Assembly (NCBI RefSeq): GCF_014712675.1
Contig: NZ_JACXSI010000005.1
Coordinates: 1 to 64,000, forward strand
Direction of reading: 5' to 3'
Origin: Peribacillus faecalis
GTDB taxonomy: Bacteria > Bacillota > Bacilli > Bacillales > DSM-1321
DNA length: 64,000 nt
The notes under the pieces are model-generated. The model had not been told where the DNA came from. It saw only the letters and a list, made by a program, of their open reading frames with translations, and did not search any database. Position 1 is the stretch's first letter, and each line of letters starts with the position of its first letter. Made by a program: the position numbers and the translations under genes. Shown one piece after another: positions 24,893 to 34,551 of the stretch.

Positions 24893-26128
24893 TTAGTGTT
24901 TTAATGAATAGCTCCGTTTCATATTAAATTGTTTTATTTCTTGTTTTGCGACTGCTTCACGATGTACTTCATTCGGGCCATCAGCCAGTCGGACAATTCG
25001 AGCATAAGTCCAATATCTAGCAAGAGGAAATTCTTGGCTGACCCCTCCTCCACCATGAACTTGAATAGCACGATCAATTACTCTTTCAGCCACTTCTGGT
25101 GCAACAACTTTAATCATGGCAATTTCTTTTTTAGCTTCCTTATTCCCTAATTTATCCATCATATCCGCAGCATGCAAAGTCAAGAGTCTCGCTTGATCAA
25201 TTTCCATCCTTGAATCGGCAATCCATTGTCGGATTACGCCTTTATCAACGACGGCACTTCCAAAAGCAACCCGTTTTTGCGCTCTATCAATCATTAATTC
25301 TAGTGCTCTTTCTGCTAAACCAATCATTCGCATACAATGATGAATTCTACCAGGACCTAGCCTGCCCTGTGCAATAGCGAAGCCTTTCCCTTCTCCTAAA
25401 AGCATATTACTTGCAGGGACGCGAACATTTTCAAACAAAACTTCCCCGTGCCCATGAGGAGCATCATCATATCCATAAACATTTAAATTACGAATGATTT
25501 TGATTCCTGGGGTATCCATGGGCACTAGAATCATAGATTGCTGCTCATAGGTTGGTGCATTTGGATTCGATTTCCCCATAAAGATAAGGACTTTACAGCG
25601 AGGATCGGGCGCACCTGATGTCCACCATTTTCTTCCGTTTATTACATATTCATCTCCATCCCTGACGATGCTTGACTCAATGTTTCTTGCATCAGATGAT
25701 GCAACAAAAGGCTCAGTCATAGCAAAAGCAGATCTAATCTCCCCTTCTAACAAAGGAATCAGCCATTGTTTTTTCTGTTCTTCAGTACCATAGCGAACAA
25801 GCACTTCCATATTGCCGGTATCCGGTGCACTACAGTTAAATACTTCAGGCCCTATGAAGGGTGAACGCCCCATTATTTCCATTAAAGGTGCAAACTCATA
25901 ATTTGTAAGACCTCGCCCATATTCACTTTCAGGCAAAAATAGATTCCATAACCCCTTCTCTTTGGCCTTATTTTTCAATTCATCTATAATGGGAGGAACA
26001 ATCCATCTAGAAGGTCCTTCCTCCAGTTGTTTATCATAAACCTTCTCATTCGGATAAACATATTGTTCCATAAAATCATTCACTTGATTTATTAGCCCCT
26101 TGACCTTATCTGAATATTCGAAATACAT
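24893..26128 (-). CDS. Acyl-CoA dehydrogenase, ACAD10/11 type (second copy)
   Basis: 411-aa [66 protein letters not shown] and [17 protein letters not shown] are all present; the DGPNEVH ending is the ACAD10/11 form. The start at ATG 26128 (AGGGAG seven bases upstream) gives an N-terminus matching its paralogue (YVYPNEK against YVFPNEK); a longer frame from a TTG overlapping the previous stop lacks a binding site. Partner of the kinase-like gene downstream. Confidence 0.9.
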   Translation of the reverse strand: MYFEYSDKVKGLINQVNDFMEQYVYPNEKVYDKQLEEGPSRWIVPPIIDELKNKAKEKGLWNLFLPESEYGRGLTNYEFAPLMEIMGRSPFIGPEVFNCSAPDTGNMEVLVRYGTEEQKKQWLIPLLEGEIRSAFAMTEPFVASSDARNIESSIVRDGDEYVINGRKWWTSGAPDPRCKVLIFMGKSNPNAPTYEQQSMILVPMDTPGIKIIRNLNVYGYDDAPHGHGEVLFENVRVPASNMLLGEGKGFAIAQGRLGPGRIHHCMRMIGLAERALELMIDRAQKRVAFGSAVVDKGVIRQWIADSRMEIDQARLLTLHAADMMDKLGNKEAKKEIAMIKVVAPEVAERVIDRAIQVHGGGGVSQEFPLARYWTYARIVRLADGPNEVHREAVAKQEIKQFNMKRSYSLKH

Positions 26129-26184
26129 ACCCGACATCTCCCTGCCTATTAATTTTATTTCCGAAAATCTAATATCCATAACTG

Positions 26185-28119
26185 TCAAATTACTCTGCCG
26201 ATTCGATGCGCTTCAAGAATTGCGTTGTTAATTCGCCGAGGCGAAATACAATCGCCCACACAATACATTGAAATTCCAGTTCCGCTAAGTTCCTGGGCAA
26301 GGGTATTTTCTTGGCGTCTTCCAGTTTCCATTACGAGTAAATCAGCTTTCAAAACAGTCTCTTTCCCGTTCAAAATATTGCAGACCTTGAAAAAACGATT
26401 ATCAGATCCTGTAATTCGGTGAAGAATCATAAAGTTTACGCCAACATTTCCAAGCCTTTTTAAGAGTGGTTGAATACTTTCATGGGGAATAGAATTCCCA
26501 ATTCCATTCGAATGAGTAACATAAGTAACATTAAATCCATTCGTTTCCAGACGTTCTGCCACACTTAATGATGGCCAAAATCCCAATCCATCATCAACTA
26601 CAATAGCACTATCACCATCTATTTCTGAAAAGTCATCCACTTTAAGTGCTTCATATACTGAGATAACTTTAGCTGACGTATTCCCAAAAACTTCGGGAGG
26701 TTCCGGCATTGCGCCAGTAGCAATAACTATTGAATCAAAGCCGATCAAATCACTAACATTAGCACACTGACCGAGATGAATTGTAACACCCAATCTTCTG
26801 ACTTCAGCTTCCAAATAATTAATAATCTCTAACAATTCGCTGCGATTAGGCTCACGGGAGGCTAAACGAACCTGACCTCCTAAATAAGACTCTTTTTCAT
26901 AAAGTACAACGGAATGTCCTCTTAATGCCGCCACTCTTGCTGCTTCTAATCCAGCAGGTCCTCCACCCACTACTCCAATCCTTTTTATATTATTACTGGG
27001 TTGTATATCAGTCCCTAATTCAAATTCACGTCCTGTCATCGGATTCACCGTACAGAATAGATACGGATCAAATGAACGACATTCTTGATTACATCCGATA
27101 CATGGAACAATTTCAGCACTTCTGCCGGACTTAGCTTTGTTAGGCCATTCAGGATCAGCAATAAATGCTCGAGCAGAACCAACCAAATCAGCAGAACCAT
27201 TTGCCAATATTTGTTCAGCCATGACTGGGTTCTTAATCCTTTGACTGACAAGAATAGGAATATTTGCAGCATCTCGAATAGCGCGTGCTGCTTCAACTGC
27301 AGTTCCTTGAGGTGTGGTCAAATCTTTTACATATGCCCCTCGAACACCTACTGTTATGTTCAAATAATCTACATTTTTAAGGTCTCCAAGCATAGCAGCT
27401 AACTCAATACTGTCGGACAAATGCAGTCCATCAATTATTTCTTCATCAGCACTTAACCGTATTCCCAGCAAAAAATCGGGCTCAGTCGTTTTACGTATAG
27501 CTTCAATGATTTCCAACAAAAATCTTAGTCGCCCCTCTAAAGATCCGCCATATTTATCTGAACGGTGGTTTGTTGACGGTGAGAGAAATTGTGCTACTAA
27601 ATAGCCATGGGCAGCATGTATTTCCACACCATCATAGCCTGCCTTATTCAAGTTGGATGCAGAAAGAGAAAAAGCATTAACTATTTCAGTTATATCCTCA
27701 TGAGTTAATTCAGTTGGTCTGTATTGAGAGCGAGGAGATTTGATGGACGATGGTGCCATTAAAGGATAATCTGATTCTCCTCCGATCATTTCACGTCCCA
27801 AGTGTACAATTTGGCCAATTACTTTTGCTCCATGAGAATGAATAACCTCTGCCCTTTTACGGAATCCAGGAATAGATTCCTCCAGGAATGCTTCATTTAA
27901 CATTCGCCTTCGCAGAGTAGAGGTTGGATGTACTACCGTACCCCCGGTAATAATGAGACCTGCACCGCCACGGGCAACTTTTTCCCAATAAGCAATATCT
28001 TCATCCATCACAATTCCATCCAAAACTTTTGCAGTGCCATGTGCAGTAGCGGCAATTCTGTTTTTTAGTGTAATTGAACCAAGTTTATACGGAGAAAATA
28101 AATGTGGATATTCCAGCAA
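26185..28119 (-). CDS. FMN/FAD/[4Fe-4S] enoate reductase (2,4-dienoyl-CoA reductase family)
   Basis: 644-aa flavoprotein of the Old Yellow Enzyme plus FAD type, like FadH, BaiCD and enoate reductases; NAD(P)H-driven reduction of a conjugated C=C bond. Order: an FMN barrel (about 1-340) with [14 protein letters not shown] and [12 protein letters not shown]; the cluster cysteines [17 protein letters not shown]; then an FAD domain with [19 protein letters not shown] and a second dinucleotide fold. TTG start at 28119. It lies between the TRAP genes and the second ACAD/kinase pair and suggests an unsaturated or ring substrate. Confidence 0.9.
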   Translation of the reverse strand: MLEYPHLFSPYKLGSITLKNRIAATAHGTAKVLDGIVMDEDIAYWEKVARGGAGLIITGGTVVHPTSTLRRRMLNEAFLEESIPGFRKRAEVIHSHGAKVIGQIVHLGREMIGGESDYPLMAPSSIKSPRSQYRPTELTHEDITEIVNAFSLSASNLNKAGYDGVEIHAAHGYLVAQFLSPSTNHRSDKYGGSLEGRLRFLLEIIEAIRKTTEPDFLLGIRLSADEEIIDGLHLSDSIELAAMLGDLKNVDYLNITVGVRGAYVKDLTTPQGTAVEAARAIRDAANIPILVSQRIKNPVMAEQILANGSADLVGSARAFIADPEWPNKAKSGRSAEIVPCIGCNQECRSFDPYLFCTVNPMTGREFELGTDIQPSNNIKRIGVVGGGPAGLEAARVAALRGHSVVLYEKESYLGGQVRLASREPNRSELLEIINYLEAEVRRLGVTIHLGQCANVSDLIGFDSIVIATGAMPEPPEVFGNTSAKVISVYEALKVDDFSEIDGDSAIVVDDGLGFWPSLSVAERLETNGFNVTYVTHSNGIGNSIPHESIQPLLKRLGNVGVNFMILHRITGSDNRFFKVCNILNGKETVLKADLLVMETGRRQENTLAQELSGTGISMYCVGDCISPRRINNAILEAHRIGRVI

Positions 28120-28161
28120 TAACTACTCATTCCTTTCTCTCTAGGGAATAATAAAATTTTT

Positions 28162-29463
28162 TTATCCCGACATTAAATTTGGCAGCCACGTTACTATATC
28201 TGGGAAAAATAGCAACAGAATTATTACCGCTAACTGAATTACCATAAAAATCATACAACCCTTAAACACTTTAAAAATATCAATCTCAGGTGCAATACTT
28301 TTTAATGAATAAGCTACGATTCCAAATGGCGGACTAACCATACCAACTTCTACCATCGCAACAACCATTACACCAAACCAAAGTCCGTCATAACCTAACT
28401 CTGTAACGATAGGGTAATAGATTGGAATAGTTAAAAGCATCATTGTTACTCCATCCAAAAACATTCCTAATATAAAGTAAGTAGCCAAAATCCCTAATAA
28501 AATGACAATTGGAGGCACATCTAAATTGGAAACTGTAGCAGAAATCATACTTGGAAGACCGGAAAAAACTAGGAGTTTAGAAAACACATATGCACCAAGA
28601 ACAAGAAAAAGCAGTGAAACAGTTGTCGAGGCGGATTCCACACAGGAGCTGATAAAACTCTTAAAAAAACCTTTTTTAGTTTTAATTACAAGTAAGATCA
28701 AGGCGATAAAAGCTCCCCATGCTGCTGCTTCTGAAGCGGTAAAAAAACCACTGAACATTCCGATGAAGATTGTTCCGAATATAGCAAATACCCCCCAAGT
28801 CTTTGGTAAGGCAGCGAACTTTTCTTTCCAAGAGTACTTCTCCTGAACCACCGGCGCTACACTTGGCTTTACTTTAGCAATGGCAATAATACCTAATGAA
28901 AAAGATAAAGCAACAATAGCACCTGGAATAATTCCTGCAATCAGTAGTTTTGAGATAGATTCCCCAGTTGCAAGACCGTATAGCACCATCATCCCGCTAG
29001 GGGGTATCATAGAAGCTAGCAAACCTCCTGCTCCGGATACACCGACACTTAAAGTATCACTATAACGATTTTTTCTCATTTCCGGTATAGCCAGTTTCCC
29101 CATAGTAACTGCCCCTGCAATACTAGAACCAGAACAAGCTGCAAAGACAGATGAAGCCGCTACAGTCGCAACGCCTAACCCTCCTGGCAGTTTCCCTAAC
29201 CATAGGCGTGCTGCAGTAAATCCATCTTTTGCAATTCCAGCTGATAATGCAAATGCACCGATCAGTATGAACAGCGGCAAAGCAGCGACATCGTTTGATA
29301 ATACCCCTCTTAGCGGAGCAAGGTGGATAACTGAGTTGGCTACTTCAAAGCCTTTAAGATACCAAATCCCTATAAATCCAACAATAAATAATGAAAACGA
29401 GATAGGCATTTGCAGAAATATAAGCAAGAATAATACTAATATAGCAATTATTGAGATCATCAT
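28162..29463 (-). CDS. TRAP transporter large permease (DctM)
   Basis: 433-aa membrane protein with about a dozen hydrophobic segments and the DctM-type conserved stretches FAACSGSSIAGAVTMGKLAI and GVSGAGGLLASMIPPSG. It forms the Na+-coupled channel of a tripartite carboxylate transporter. Its start overlaps the small-subunit stop by four bases (ATGA). With the small subunit and binding protein it makes a complete TRAP system in front of the catabolic genes, so the substrate is probably an organic acid. Confidence 0.93.
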   Translation of the reverse strand: MMISIIAILVLFLLIFLQMPISFSLFIVGFIGIWYLKGFEVANSVIHLAPLRGVLSNDVAALPLFILIGAFALSAGIAKDGFTAARLWLGKLPGGLGVATVAASSVFAACSGSSIAGAVTMGKLAIPEMRKNRYSDTLSVGVSGAGGLLASMIPPSGMMVLYGLATGESISKLLIAGIIPGAIVALSFSLGIIAIAKVKPSVAPVVQEKYSWKEKFAALPKTWGVFAIFGTIFIGMFSGFFTASEAAAWGAFIALILLVIKTKKGFFKSFISSCVESASTTVSLLFLVLGAYVFSKLLVFSGLPSMISATVSNLDVPPIVILLGILATYFILGMFLDGVTMMLLTIPIYYPIVTELGYDGLWFGVMVVAMVEVGMVSPPFGIVAYSLKSIAPEIDIFKVFKGCMIFMVIQLAVIILLLFFPDIVTWLPNLMSG

Positions 29464-30014
29464 TGCTCCGGTACCTCCGTTTTATCATTTCCAGTTATAT
29501 TGGCAGGCCCTTCATTTTGTTTTGAGAATAACGATTTGAATTCCTTTACTGTATCAATGAATAGCTGTATTGTGAGCAATCCTAAGCCGAATGTCATCAC
29601 TATTTTCAAGGGAAATAACGGTATCCTTGTTATACCTGTTATTACTTCACCGGTAACATAAGATTCAATGGCCTTGCTCCCCAAAAGATATGTTAACCAT
29701 CCAAAGAACACCATTGACGCAGTGTATATTGATAATAACAAACTAGAAACGAGCTTAGTCGGCAAGTATTGGCTGAGAATATTGACACCAATATGCTGTC
29801 TTTCCTGTTGAGTTTTTGCCAGACCTAAATAAACGGTCATCCCTACTAGAAAACCCTGTAATTCGTAAACTCCATAAATCGGTATTTTAAACCATCTCAT
29901 AGTAACATCAAGGACTACTGAAAACATCATTATGACGATTAAGATTGTTGATATAACACTTGAAGTAAGAGAAATTTTTCCAAAAATTCTCTGGGCAACA
30001 CCCAAACTTTTCAT
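29460..30014 (-). CDS. TRAP transporter small permease (DctQ)
   Basis: 184-aa membrane protein with four predicted helices; DVTMRWFKIPIYGVYELQGF and GLAKTQQERQHIGVNIL are typical of DctQ subunits. It joins the large permease in the membrane. The C-terminus is a charged cytoplasmic tail. It lies 57 bp after the binding-protein gene and overlaps dctM by 4 bp. Confidence 0.9.
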   Translation of the reverse strand: MKSLGVAQRIFGKISLTSSVISTILIVIMMFSVVLDVTMRWFKIPIYGVYELQGFLVGMTVYLGLAKTQQERQHIGVNILSQYLPTKLVSSLLLSIYTASMVFFGWLTYLLGSKAIESYVTGEVITGITRIPLFPLKIVMTFGLGLLTIQLFIDTVKEFKSLFSKQNEGPANITGNDKTEVPEQ

Positions 30015-30071
30015 TAATTCCCCTCCCCACTCTGGTAAATTAGAATATACTAGCTTTCTATCGTAAATGGG

Positions 30072-31187
30072 TTAAATTTCCCCTTTTTCTTCTAATTCTA
30101 AAAACTGTTCAACAAGTGTCTTGTTTGAGTTCTTTTTAGCTATTTCTTCCAACATTTTGCTTGCCTCTTCAATTATTTCTCGAACGTCCTTATAACCGGC
30201 TTCTTCAGCTGCTTTAATGGCTGGTTCCCATACAGAAGGAGGATTAATTGCTTCCTTCCAGCGAGCTGATTCTTCAGGTGAAAGTTGAACTATTCGTGCG
30301 CCCTCCTCTCTAGCAAGTTTTAATCCAGCCATAGCATCGTCATAATATGCTTTACCCTCAACTTCTGCCGGAATTATATTAATATCTTCGATAACTTGCT
30401 TGACATCATCAGGCAGACTATTATAGACATCGGAATTAAATGCGATTCCAACCCATAGAAAAGCACCATTATGGCGGAAATCAGTAACCTGTTTTGAGAC
30501 CTCTGCCATCTTATTAGATACTAGTGCATAAGGCGGAAATGGCACCACGTCAACAGTTCCTTTTTCAACTGCTCCATACGCATCACCAGAAGAAATGGAA
30601 ACTGGGATCCCCCCCAGATTTTTCATAGCAATAGAATCCGCTTCACCTATTCCTCTAATTTTTTTTCCTTTAAGATCTTCTAGCTTATCAAATTCAAAAT
30701 TACTCATTAGTATATTATTGCTCCCGTTAAACCACGCTACCGGTTCTACATTATGCTGTCTCCATTCCTCTTTTAATTCTGGAACTGTTTCCCACAAGTG
30801 AGTTTGCACTTCCAATCCATTTACCGCCAAGTCATCTAAAAAGATTGGTTGCAGAGCATTTGATAGCGTTGTTTGACTTGGATTATAGGCACTTGATATA
30901 AAAGCAACATCAACAACCCCATCCCCTAATCCTTCAAGGGTACTAGCAGCATCAAGGGTAACTCCCCCAAAGCTGATATCAACTTTGACTTTACCAGCAG
31001 TTCTTTTTTCGAGCTCCTCTGCCCACGCTATCATCCCCTTTGAATGAGCTGCTGATTCAAAAATCGGAGAGGAAGCTGTGAGCGTTATTTCCCCATCCTT
31101 AGAAGATTGACTAGCGCCGCCTGAACACCCAACAACAACTATCATGATAAAAAATAAAATAATAGAACTCGTGGCTAACTTTCTCAT
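30072..31187 (-). CDS. TRAP transporter substrate-binding lipoprotein (DctP)
   Basis: 371-aa extracytoplasmic receptor. The first 20 residues form a lipoprotein signal peptide with the lipobox ending in VVGC (Cys21). Blocks seen: DVAFISSAYNPSQT, LKGKKIRGIGEADSIAMKNLGG, and GDAYGAVEKGTVDVVPFPP, the DctP region that contacts a substrate carboxylate. The ligand is a carboxylic acid by family rule. AAGGGGG precedes the ATG. It is the first gene of the run, with a TGAATCA-type operator about 80 bp upstream. Confidence 0.92.
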   Translation of the reverse strand: MRKLATSSIILFFIMIVVVGCSGGASQSSKDGEITLTASSPIFESAAHSKGMIAWAEELEKRTAGKVKVDISFGGVTLDAASTLEGLGDGVVDVAFISSAYNPSQTTLSNALQPIFLDDLAVNGLEVQTHLWETVPELKEEWRQHNVEPVAWFNGSNNILMSNFEFDKLEDLKGKKIRGIGEADSIAMKNLGGIPVSISSGDAYGAVEKGTVDVVPFPPYALVSNKMAEVSKQVTDFRHNGAFLWVGIAFNSDVYNSLPDDVKQVIEDINIIPAEVEGKAYYDDAMAGLKLAREEGARIVQLSPEESARWKEAINPPSVWEPAIKAAEEAGYKDVREIIEEASKMLEEIAKKNSNKTLVEQFLELEEKGEI

Positions 31188-31714
31188 TCTTTGTTCCCCC
31201 TTATAAATAATTAGACAAAGTACTTCATCTTCATTGGAACTTTGCTTGCTTTTCCAAACTTAATACATGAATCACTTTTCACTTTAGGTTTAAAAAAAAT
31301 ACCTGAATATCTTCAGAACAAATCGATCCTAAATACCAACTCGTGAGTCTTTATATGTCAATTATTTTGTTAGCGTTTTCATAAGTTTCCATAAAAAAAT
31401 TGCATGTAATTTCTTCATTATTCGAAAGCTTAACTAAAATAGCAATGTAATATTAATTGAACCGAGACATACATTACTTTCCACTAGATTCTAAATGTTA
31501 ATAATTCTAGAATTAAATCACCTACTTTGTTAATTTTGGTAATTATGGATATTTTTTGTTAAAGATATCATATTAAATTACCATAAAATTGTCAATTGTA
31601 TATTTCCATTTTTTGCATATTGTTGCAGTTCGTTTATAGCAAGCTATATAAGAACAAATAATGAATAATATTAAAGATATGTAGATATTAATGAACTTAA
31701 GACAAGTATTTTGA
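31188..31714. other. AT-rich non-coding gap upstream of the TRAP operon
   Basis: More than 500 bp with no plausible gene on either strand. It holds the TRAP leader and operator near 31268; the rest is very AT-rich with no clear structure. It separates the catabolic cluster from the SsuABC-like genes. Confidence 0.6.
31268..31281 (-). promoter_or_regulatory. TGAATCACTTTTCA operator before the TRAP genes
   Basis: Fits TGAATCA-NN-TTTCA, with a weak -10-like TAAAGT directly before it on the minus strand. It lies 81 bp upstream of the dctP start. It would bring uptake, enoate reductase and the second ACAD/kinase pair into the same regulon. Confidence 0.6.
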
Positions 31715-31746
31715 AAAACACGACAGATTCCCACCTGTCGTGTTTT
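31715..31746 (-). terminator. Rho-independent terminator after the ABC binding-protein gene
   Basis: A perfect 12-bp stem, AAAACACGACAG (31715-31726) with CTGTCGTGTTTT (31735-31746), around an 8-nt loop and ending in a T-run on the minus strand. It lies 11 bp past the stop codon. Confidence 0.85.
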
Positions 31747-31756
31747 ATGATGCCCT

Positions 31757-32770
31757 TTATTTATCTACTTCTGCCAAATACTCTTTATTAACTAAACCAT
31801 CAATATCATCACTCGTAATATAACCTGCATCTTTACTGATTTTCGCCATTTCTTTTATAACATCTTCGTTCAATGCATATGTCGGGATTGTTCTTTCCAT
31901 CGCTTTTGTCACTTCTTCTAAGGATAATTCTTTACCTGTAATTTCTTTAATGTGATTAATAAACAAATCAATAGCTTCTTCTTTATTTTCATTAATGTAA
32001 TCAATTGCTTTTACATGAGCTGCTAAAATTTTCTTCGTCAATTCAGGATTAGCTTTTGTAAATTTGTTTGTGCCGACAAATACTGTGTTTGTTGAATCTT
32101 TTCCCCAAGCAAATTCGTCTGCATCAAGCAATACTTTCGCATTGGCATTCGTTTCTAAGTTCACGCCCCAAGGCTCTTGTGTAGCCGCTGCATCCACATC
32201 TTTTTGTAAAAATAACGTTGCAGTATCCGCAGGAGCTTGCTTCATCGTTTCAACTGTTCCACCACTCGTCTTAACATCCAATCCCGCATCTTTCAATGCT
32301 TTCATTAACATAATATCTTGTGTCGAACCGATTGTCGGTATCGCTACACGTTTACCTGCTAAATCTTCCACACTTTCGATGCCTGCATCTTCACGTACCA
32401 CTAGAACTGCTCCAGCATTTACCGCACCGGCTAAAATTTGATGTGCCGGATTTTTAATGTAGTTATTTAAAACTGGTGTAGGCCCGACTGTTCCAACGTC
32501 AATATTGTTTGTCGACATCGCTTCCATAAATGCACTTCCATCTGGGAACGTTTTTGTTTCAATTTTAATCTCTTCGCCTAACTCTTCTTCAAAATAGCCT
32601 TTTTCCAAAGCGACAATTGTTGATATATGCGTTAAGTTAGGAAAATAGCCGATTCTTACTTTGCTTGCTTCTCCGCCTTCAGAAGCTGTATCATCACTAT
32701 TACCGCATCCCGCTAAAATCATACCTATACTTAAAAGTAAAACTAGCAAACTTATTTTCAATCGTTTCAT
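31757..32770 (-). CDS. ABC transporter substrate-binding lipoprotein (SsuA/TauA-like)
   Basis: 337-aa lipoprotein: signal peptide with LAGC (Cys22), then VRIGYFPNLTHISTIVALEKGYF and GSAFMEAMSTNNIDVGTVGPTP, as in sulfonate/taurine/nitrate-type binding proteins. It would deliver a sulfonate or similar small anion. Last gene of a three-gene ATPase-permease-binding protein operon and closed by a strong terminator. The exact substrate is not certain. Confidence 0.9.
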   Translation of the reverse strand: MKRLKISLLVLLLSIGMILAGCGNSDDTASEGGEASKVRIGYFPNLTHISTIVALEKGYFEEELGEEIKIETKTFPDGSAFMEAMSTNNIDVGTVGPTPVLNNYIKNPAHQILAGAVNAGAVLVVREDAGIESVEDLAGKRVAIPTIGSTQDIMLMKALKDAGLDVKTSGGTVETMKQAPADTATLFLQKDVDAAATQEPWGVNLETNANAKVLLDADEFAWGKDSTNTVFVGTNKFTKANPELTKKILAAHVKAIDYINENKEEAIDLFINHIKEITGKELSLEEVTKAMERTIPTYALNEDVIKEMAKISKDAGYITSDDIDGLVNKEYLAEVDK

Positions 32771-32799
32771 GTTTATTTACCCCTTTATTGTAAGTTAAA

Positions 32800-33585
32800 T
32801 TAAATACTTGCTTGCAAACCCCATTTTTTCGCCACTTTCTTCTCCATACGCAAAAACACTAAATTATCCATGATTGTTCCTATTACACCAATAATAATCA
32901 TAATGCTTAGAACAAGATCCATCGCCTGCAAAGAACGGCCCATATCCAACAGTTGACCAAGTCCGCCGCTGCCGCCTAACAATTCACCCGCCATAATCGC
33001 TCTCCACGCGAATGCCCAAGCAACACGCAAACCGGAGATTAAGTGCGGAACTGATGATGGTAAAACGACCGTTCGGAACAAATGAAATCCGGATGAACCC
33101 ATCGTTTTCGCCACTTTTAAATGAAGCGGAGAAACATTTTTAAACCCTGTGCTTGATGTAACGGTCATCGTCCATGTAGCTCCGATTGTCACAATAAACA
33201 TGATTGACGTAAAACCTAATCCAAACCAGACAATCGCCAACGGAAACCAGACAATACTTGGTATTGATTGCAGTGCTGTCACCAAAAAACCGATTGTATC
33301 ATCCAATAATTTATATTTTGTAATCAAATAACCTAACGTTAAACCAATCGTAATCGCAATCGCAAACCCCAACAGCAAACGACCAAAAGTAATCAATGTT
33401 GCTTCCAAAATAAGACCGGATGCAAACCCTTCTACTAATGTTTTCATTACCGATACGCCACCCGGTTCATTAGGAATGATGATCGGCGGCCATAAAAAGG
33501 CCGGAAACATACCTGACTTAGATATCGCTTCCCAAATTACGATTAGGATCGAGATGAAGATAATTCTTCTTAAGGCTGTAATCAC
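32800..33585 (-). CDS. ABC transporter permease (SsuC-like)
   Basis: 261-aa inner-membrane permease with about six helices and the EAA-type loop KVAKTMGSSGFHLFRTVVLP that contacts the ATPase, followed by HLISGLRVAWAFAWRAIMAGE. The start is a GTG at 33585, supported by AAGGAGG nine bases upstream, so the gene overlaps the end of the ATPase gene by 68 bp; this is a real overlap, not an annotation artefact. Confidence 0.92.
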   Translation of the reverse strand: MITALRRIIFISILIVIWEAISKSGMFPAFLWPPIIIPNEPGGVSVMKTLVEGFASGLILEATLITFGRLLLGFAIAITIGLTLGYLITKYKLLDDTIGFLVTALQSIPSIVWFPLAIVWFGLGFTSIMFIVTIGATWTMTVTSSTGFKNVSPLHLKVAKTMGSSGFHLFRTVVLPSSVPHLISGLRVAWAFAWRAIMAGELLGGSGGLGQLLDMGRSLQAMDLVLSIMIIIGVIGTIMDNLVFLRMEKKVAKKWGLQASI

Positions 33586-34363
33586 TTCCCATTTCCTCCT
33601 TCAACACTTTCTCCATTTCCTTTTCCAGTTCATTCAATATTTTGTTTTCGAGATCGACCAGCACACTGTCAGAGGCAACTCGCGGTCTGGCCGCTTGTAC
33701 TCTGAATTCTTTTTTGATTGTTCCCGGACGAGTTCCCATTAACACGATGCGATCCGATAGCATAACTGCCTCACGAATGTTATGAGTGATGAAAATAATC
33801 GTTTTCCCCGTCTCCAAATAAATCGATTCTAATTCTTTATGCAAAACCATTCTCGTTTGCTCATCGAGTGCTGCAAACGGTTCATCCATCAATAAAATAT
33901 CCGGATCCATGACGAGCGCTCTGGCAATCGCGACACGCTGCTTCATTCCGCCTGATAATTCATGGGGAAAAGCATGAATGAATTTTCCTAAATGGACCAT
34001 TTGCAGCCCCTCAATCGCTTTCGCTTTCGCTTCTTCCTTTTTCATTTTTTTCAATAATAAACCGTACATGACATTATCTAATACACTCATCCACGGAAAC
34101 AGCCCGGATTCCTGAAAAACGACTATACGATCCTGTCCCGGACCTTTAATCGCCTTGCCTTCAACGAGCAATTCTCCCGAACTGGCTGTCTCTAAGCCGG
34201 CAATTAAATTGAGAATCGTCGATTTTCCGCACCCCGAAGGTCCTAAAATTGAGATAAATTCTCCTTTGTCAATCATTAAATTTATATTATCCAAAACATG
34301 CAATGTTTGGTTTTTACCATTTTGAAAATCTTTATTGATTTGCTGCAAAACAACTTGTAACAT
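33518..34363 (-). CDS. ABC transporter ATP-binding protein (SsuB-like)
   Basis: 281-aa ATPase with Walker A GPSGCGKST, Q-loop VFQESGLFPW, signature LSGGMKQRVAIARAL, Walker B ILLMDEPFAAL and the switch His in FITHNI. It powers import with the SsuC-like permease. The C-terminal 25 residues are encoded in the overlap with the permease gene. First gene of its operon, divergent from the Crp/Fnr-type regulator. Confidence 0.94.
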   Translation of the reverse strand: MLQVVLQQINKDFQNGKNQTLHVLDNINLMIDKGEFISILGPSGCGKSTILNLIAGLETASSGELLVEGKAIKGPGQDRIVVFQESGLFPWMSVLDNVMYGLLLKKMKKEEAKAKAIEGLQMVHLGKFIHAFPHELSGGMKQRVAIARALVMDPDILLMDEPFAALDEQTRMVLHKELESIYLETGKTIIFITHNIREAVMLSDRIVLMGTRPGTIKKEFRVQAARPRVASDSVLVDLENKILNELEKEMEKVLKEEMGSDYSLKKNYLHLDPNRNLGSDI

Positions 34364-34456
34364 GATGCTGATCCGCCCCTTTAACCTTCACTTTTAAAAC
34401 CAAGTTAATAGATATGAATTATAAGTGTTATTCTACAGACAATTCTGTTTACTTTC

Positions 34457-34472
34457 TGTCGGATATCCGACA
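34457..34472. promoter_or_regulatory. Perfect 16-bp palindrome TGTCGGATATCCGACA
   Basis: Lies between the divergent ABC operon and Crp/Fnr-type gene, about 80-95 bp from both start codons. A TATAAT (34418-34423) on the ABC side and a TAGAAT (34510-34515) on the regulator side flank it at similar distances. It is the natural candidate binding site for the Crp/Fnr protein. Confidence 0.6.
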
Positions 34473-34551
34473 ATTAGGCAAAAAATATAACTTTTTCAGG
34501 AATAAAGTGTAGAATAAAGAAAAAGTTGGCGTTTCAAAGGGGAGCAGGAAA

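Noticed and set aside
31500-31600. Inverted GGTAATT/AATTACC pair in the AT-rich gap
   Set aside because: Seven-base arms far apart in very AT-rich DNA are expected by chance.
32064-32441. 125-codon plus-strand open frame
   Set aside because: Antisense to the ABC binding-protein gene; no start signal or motif.
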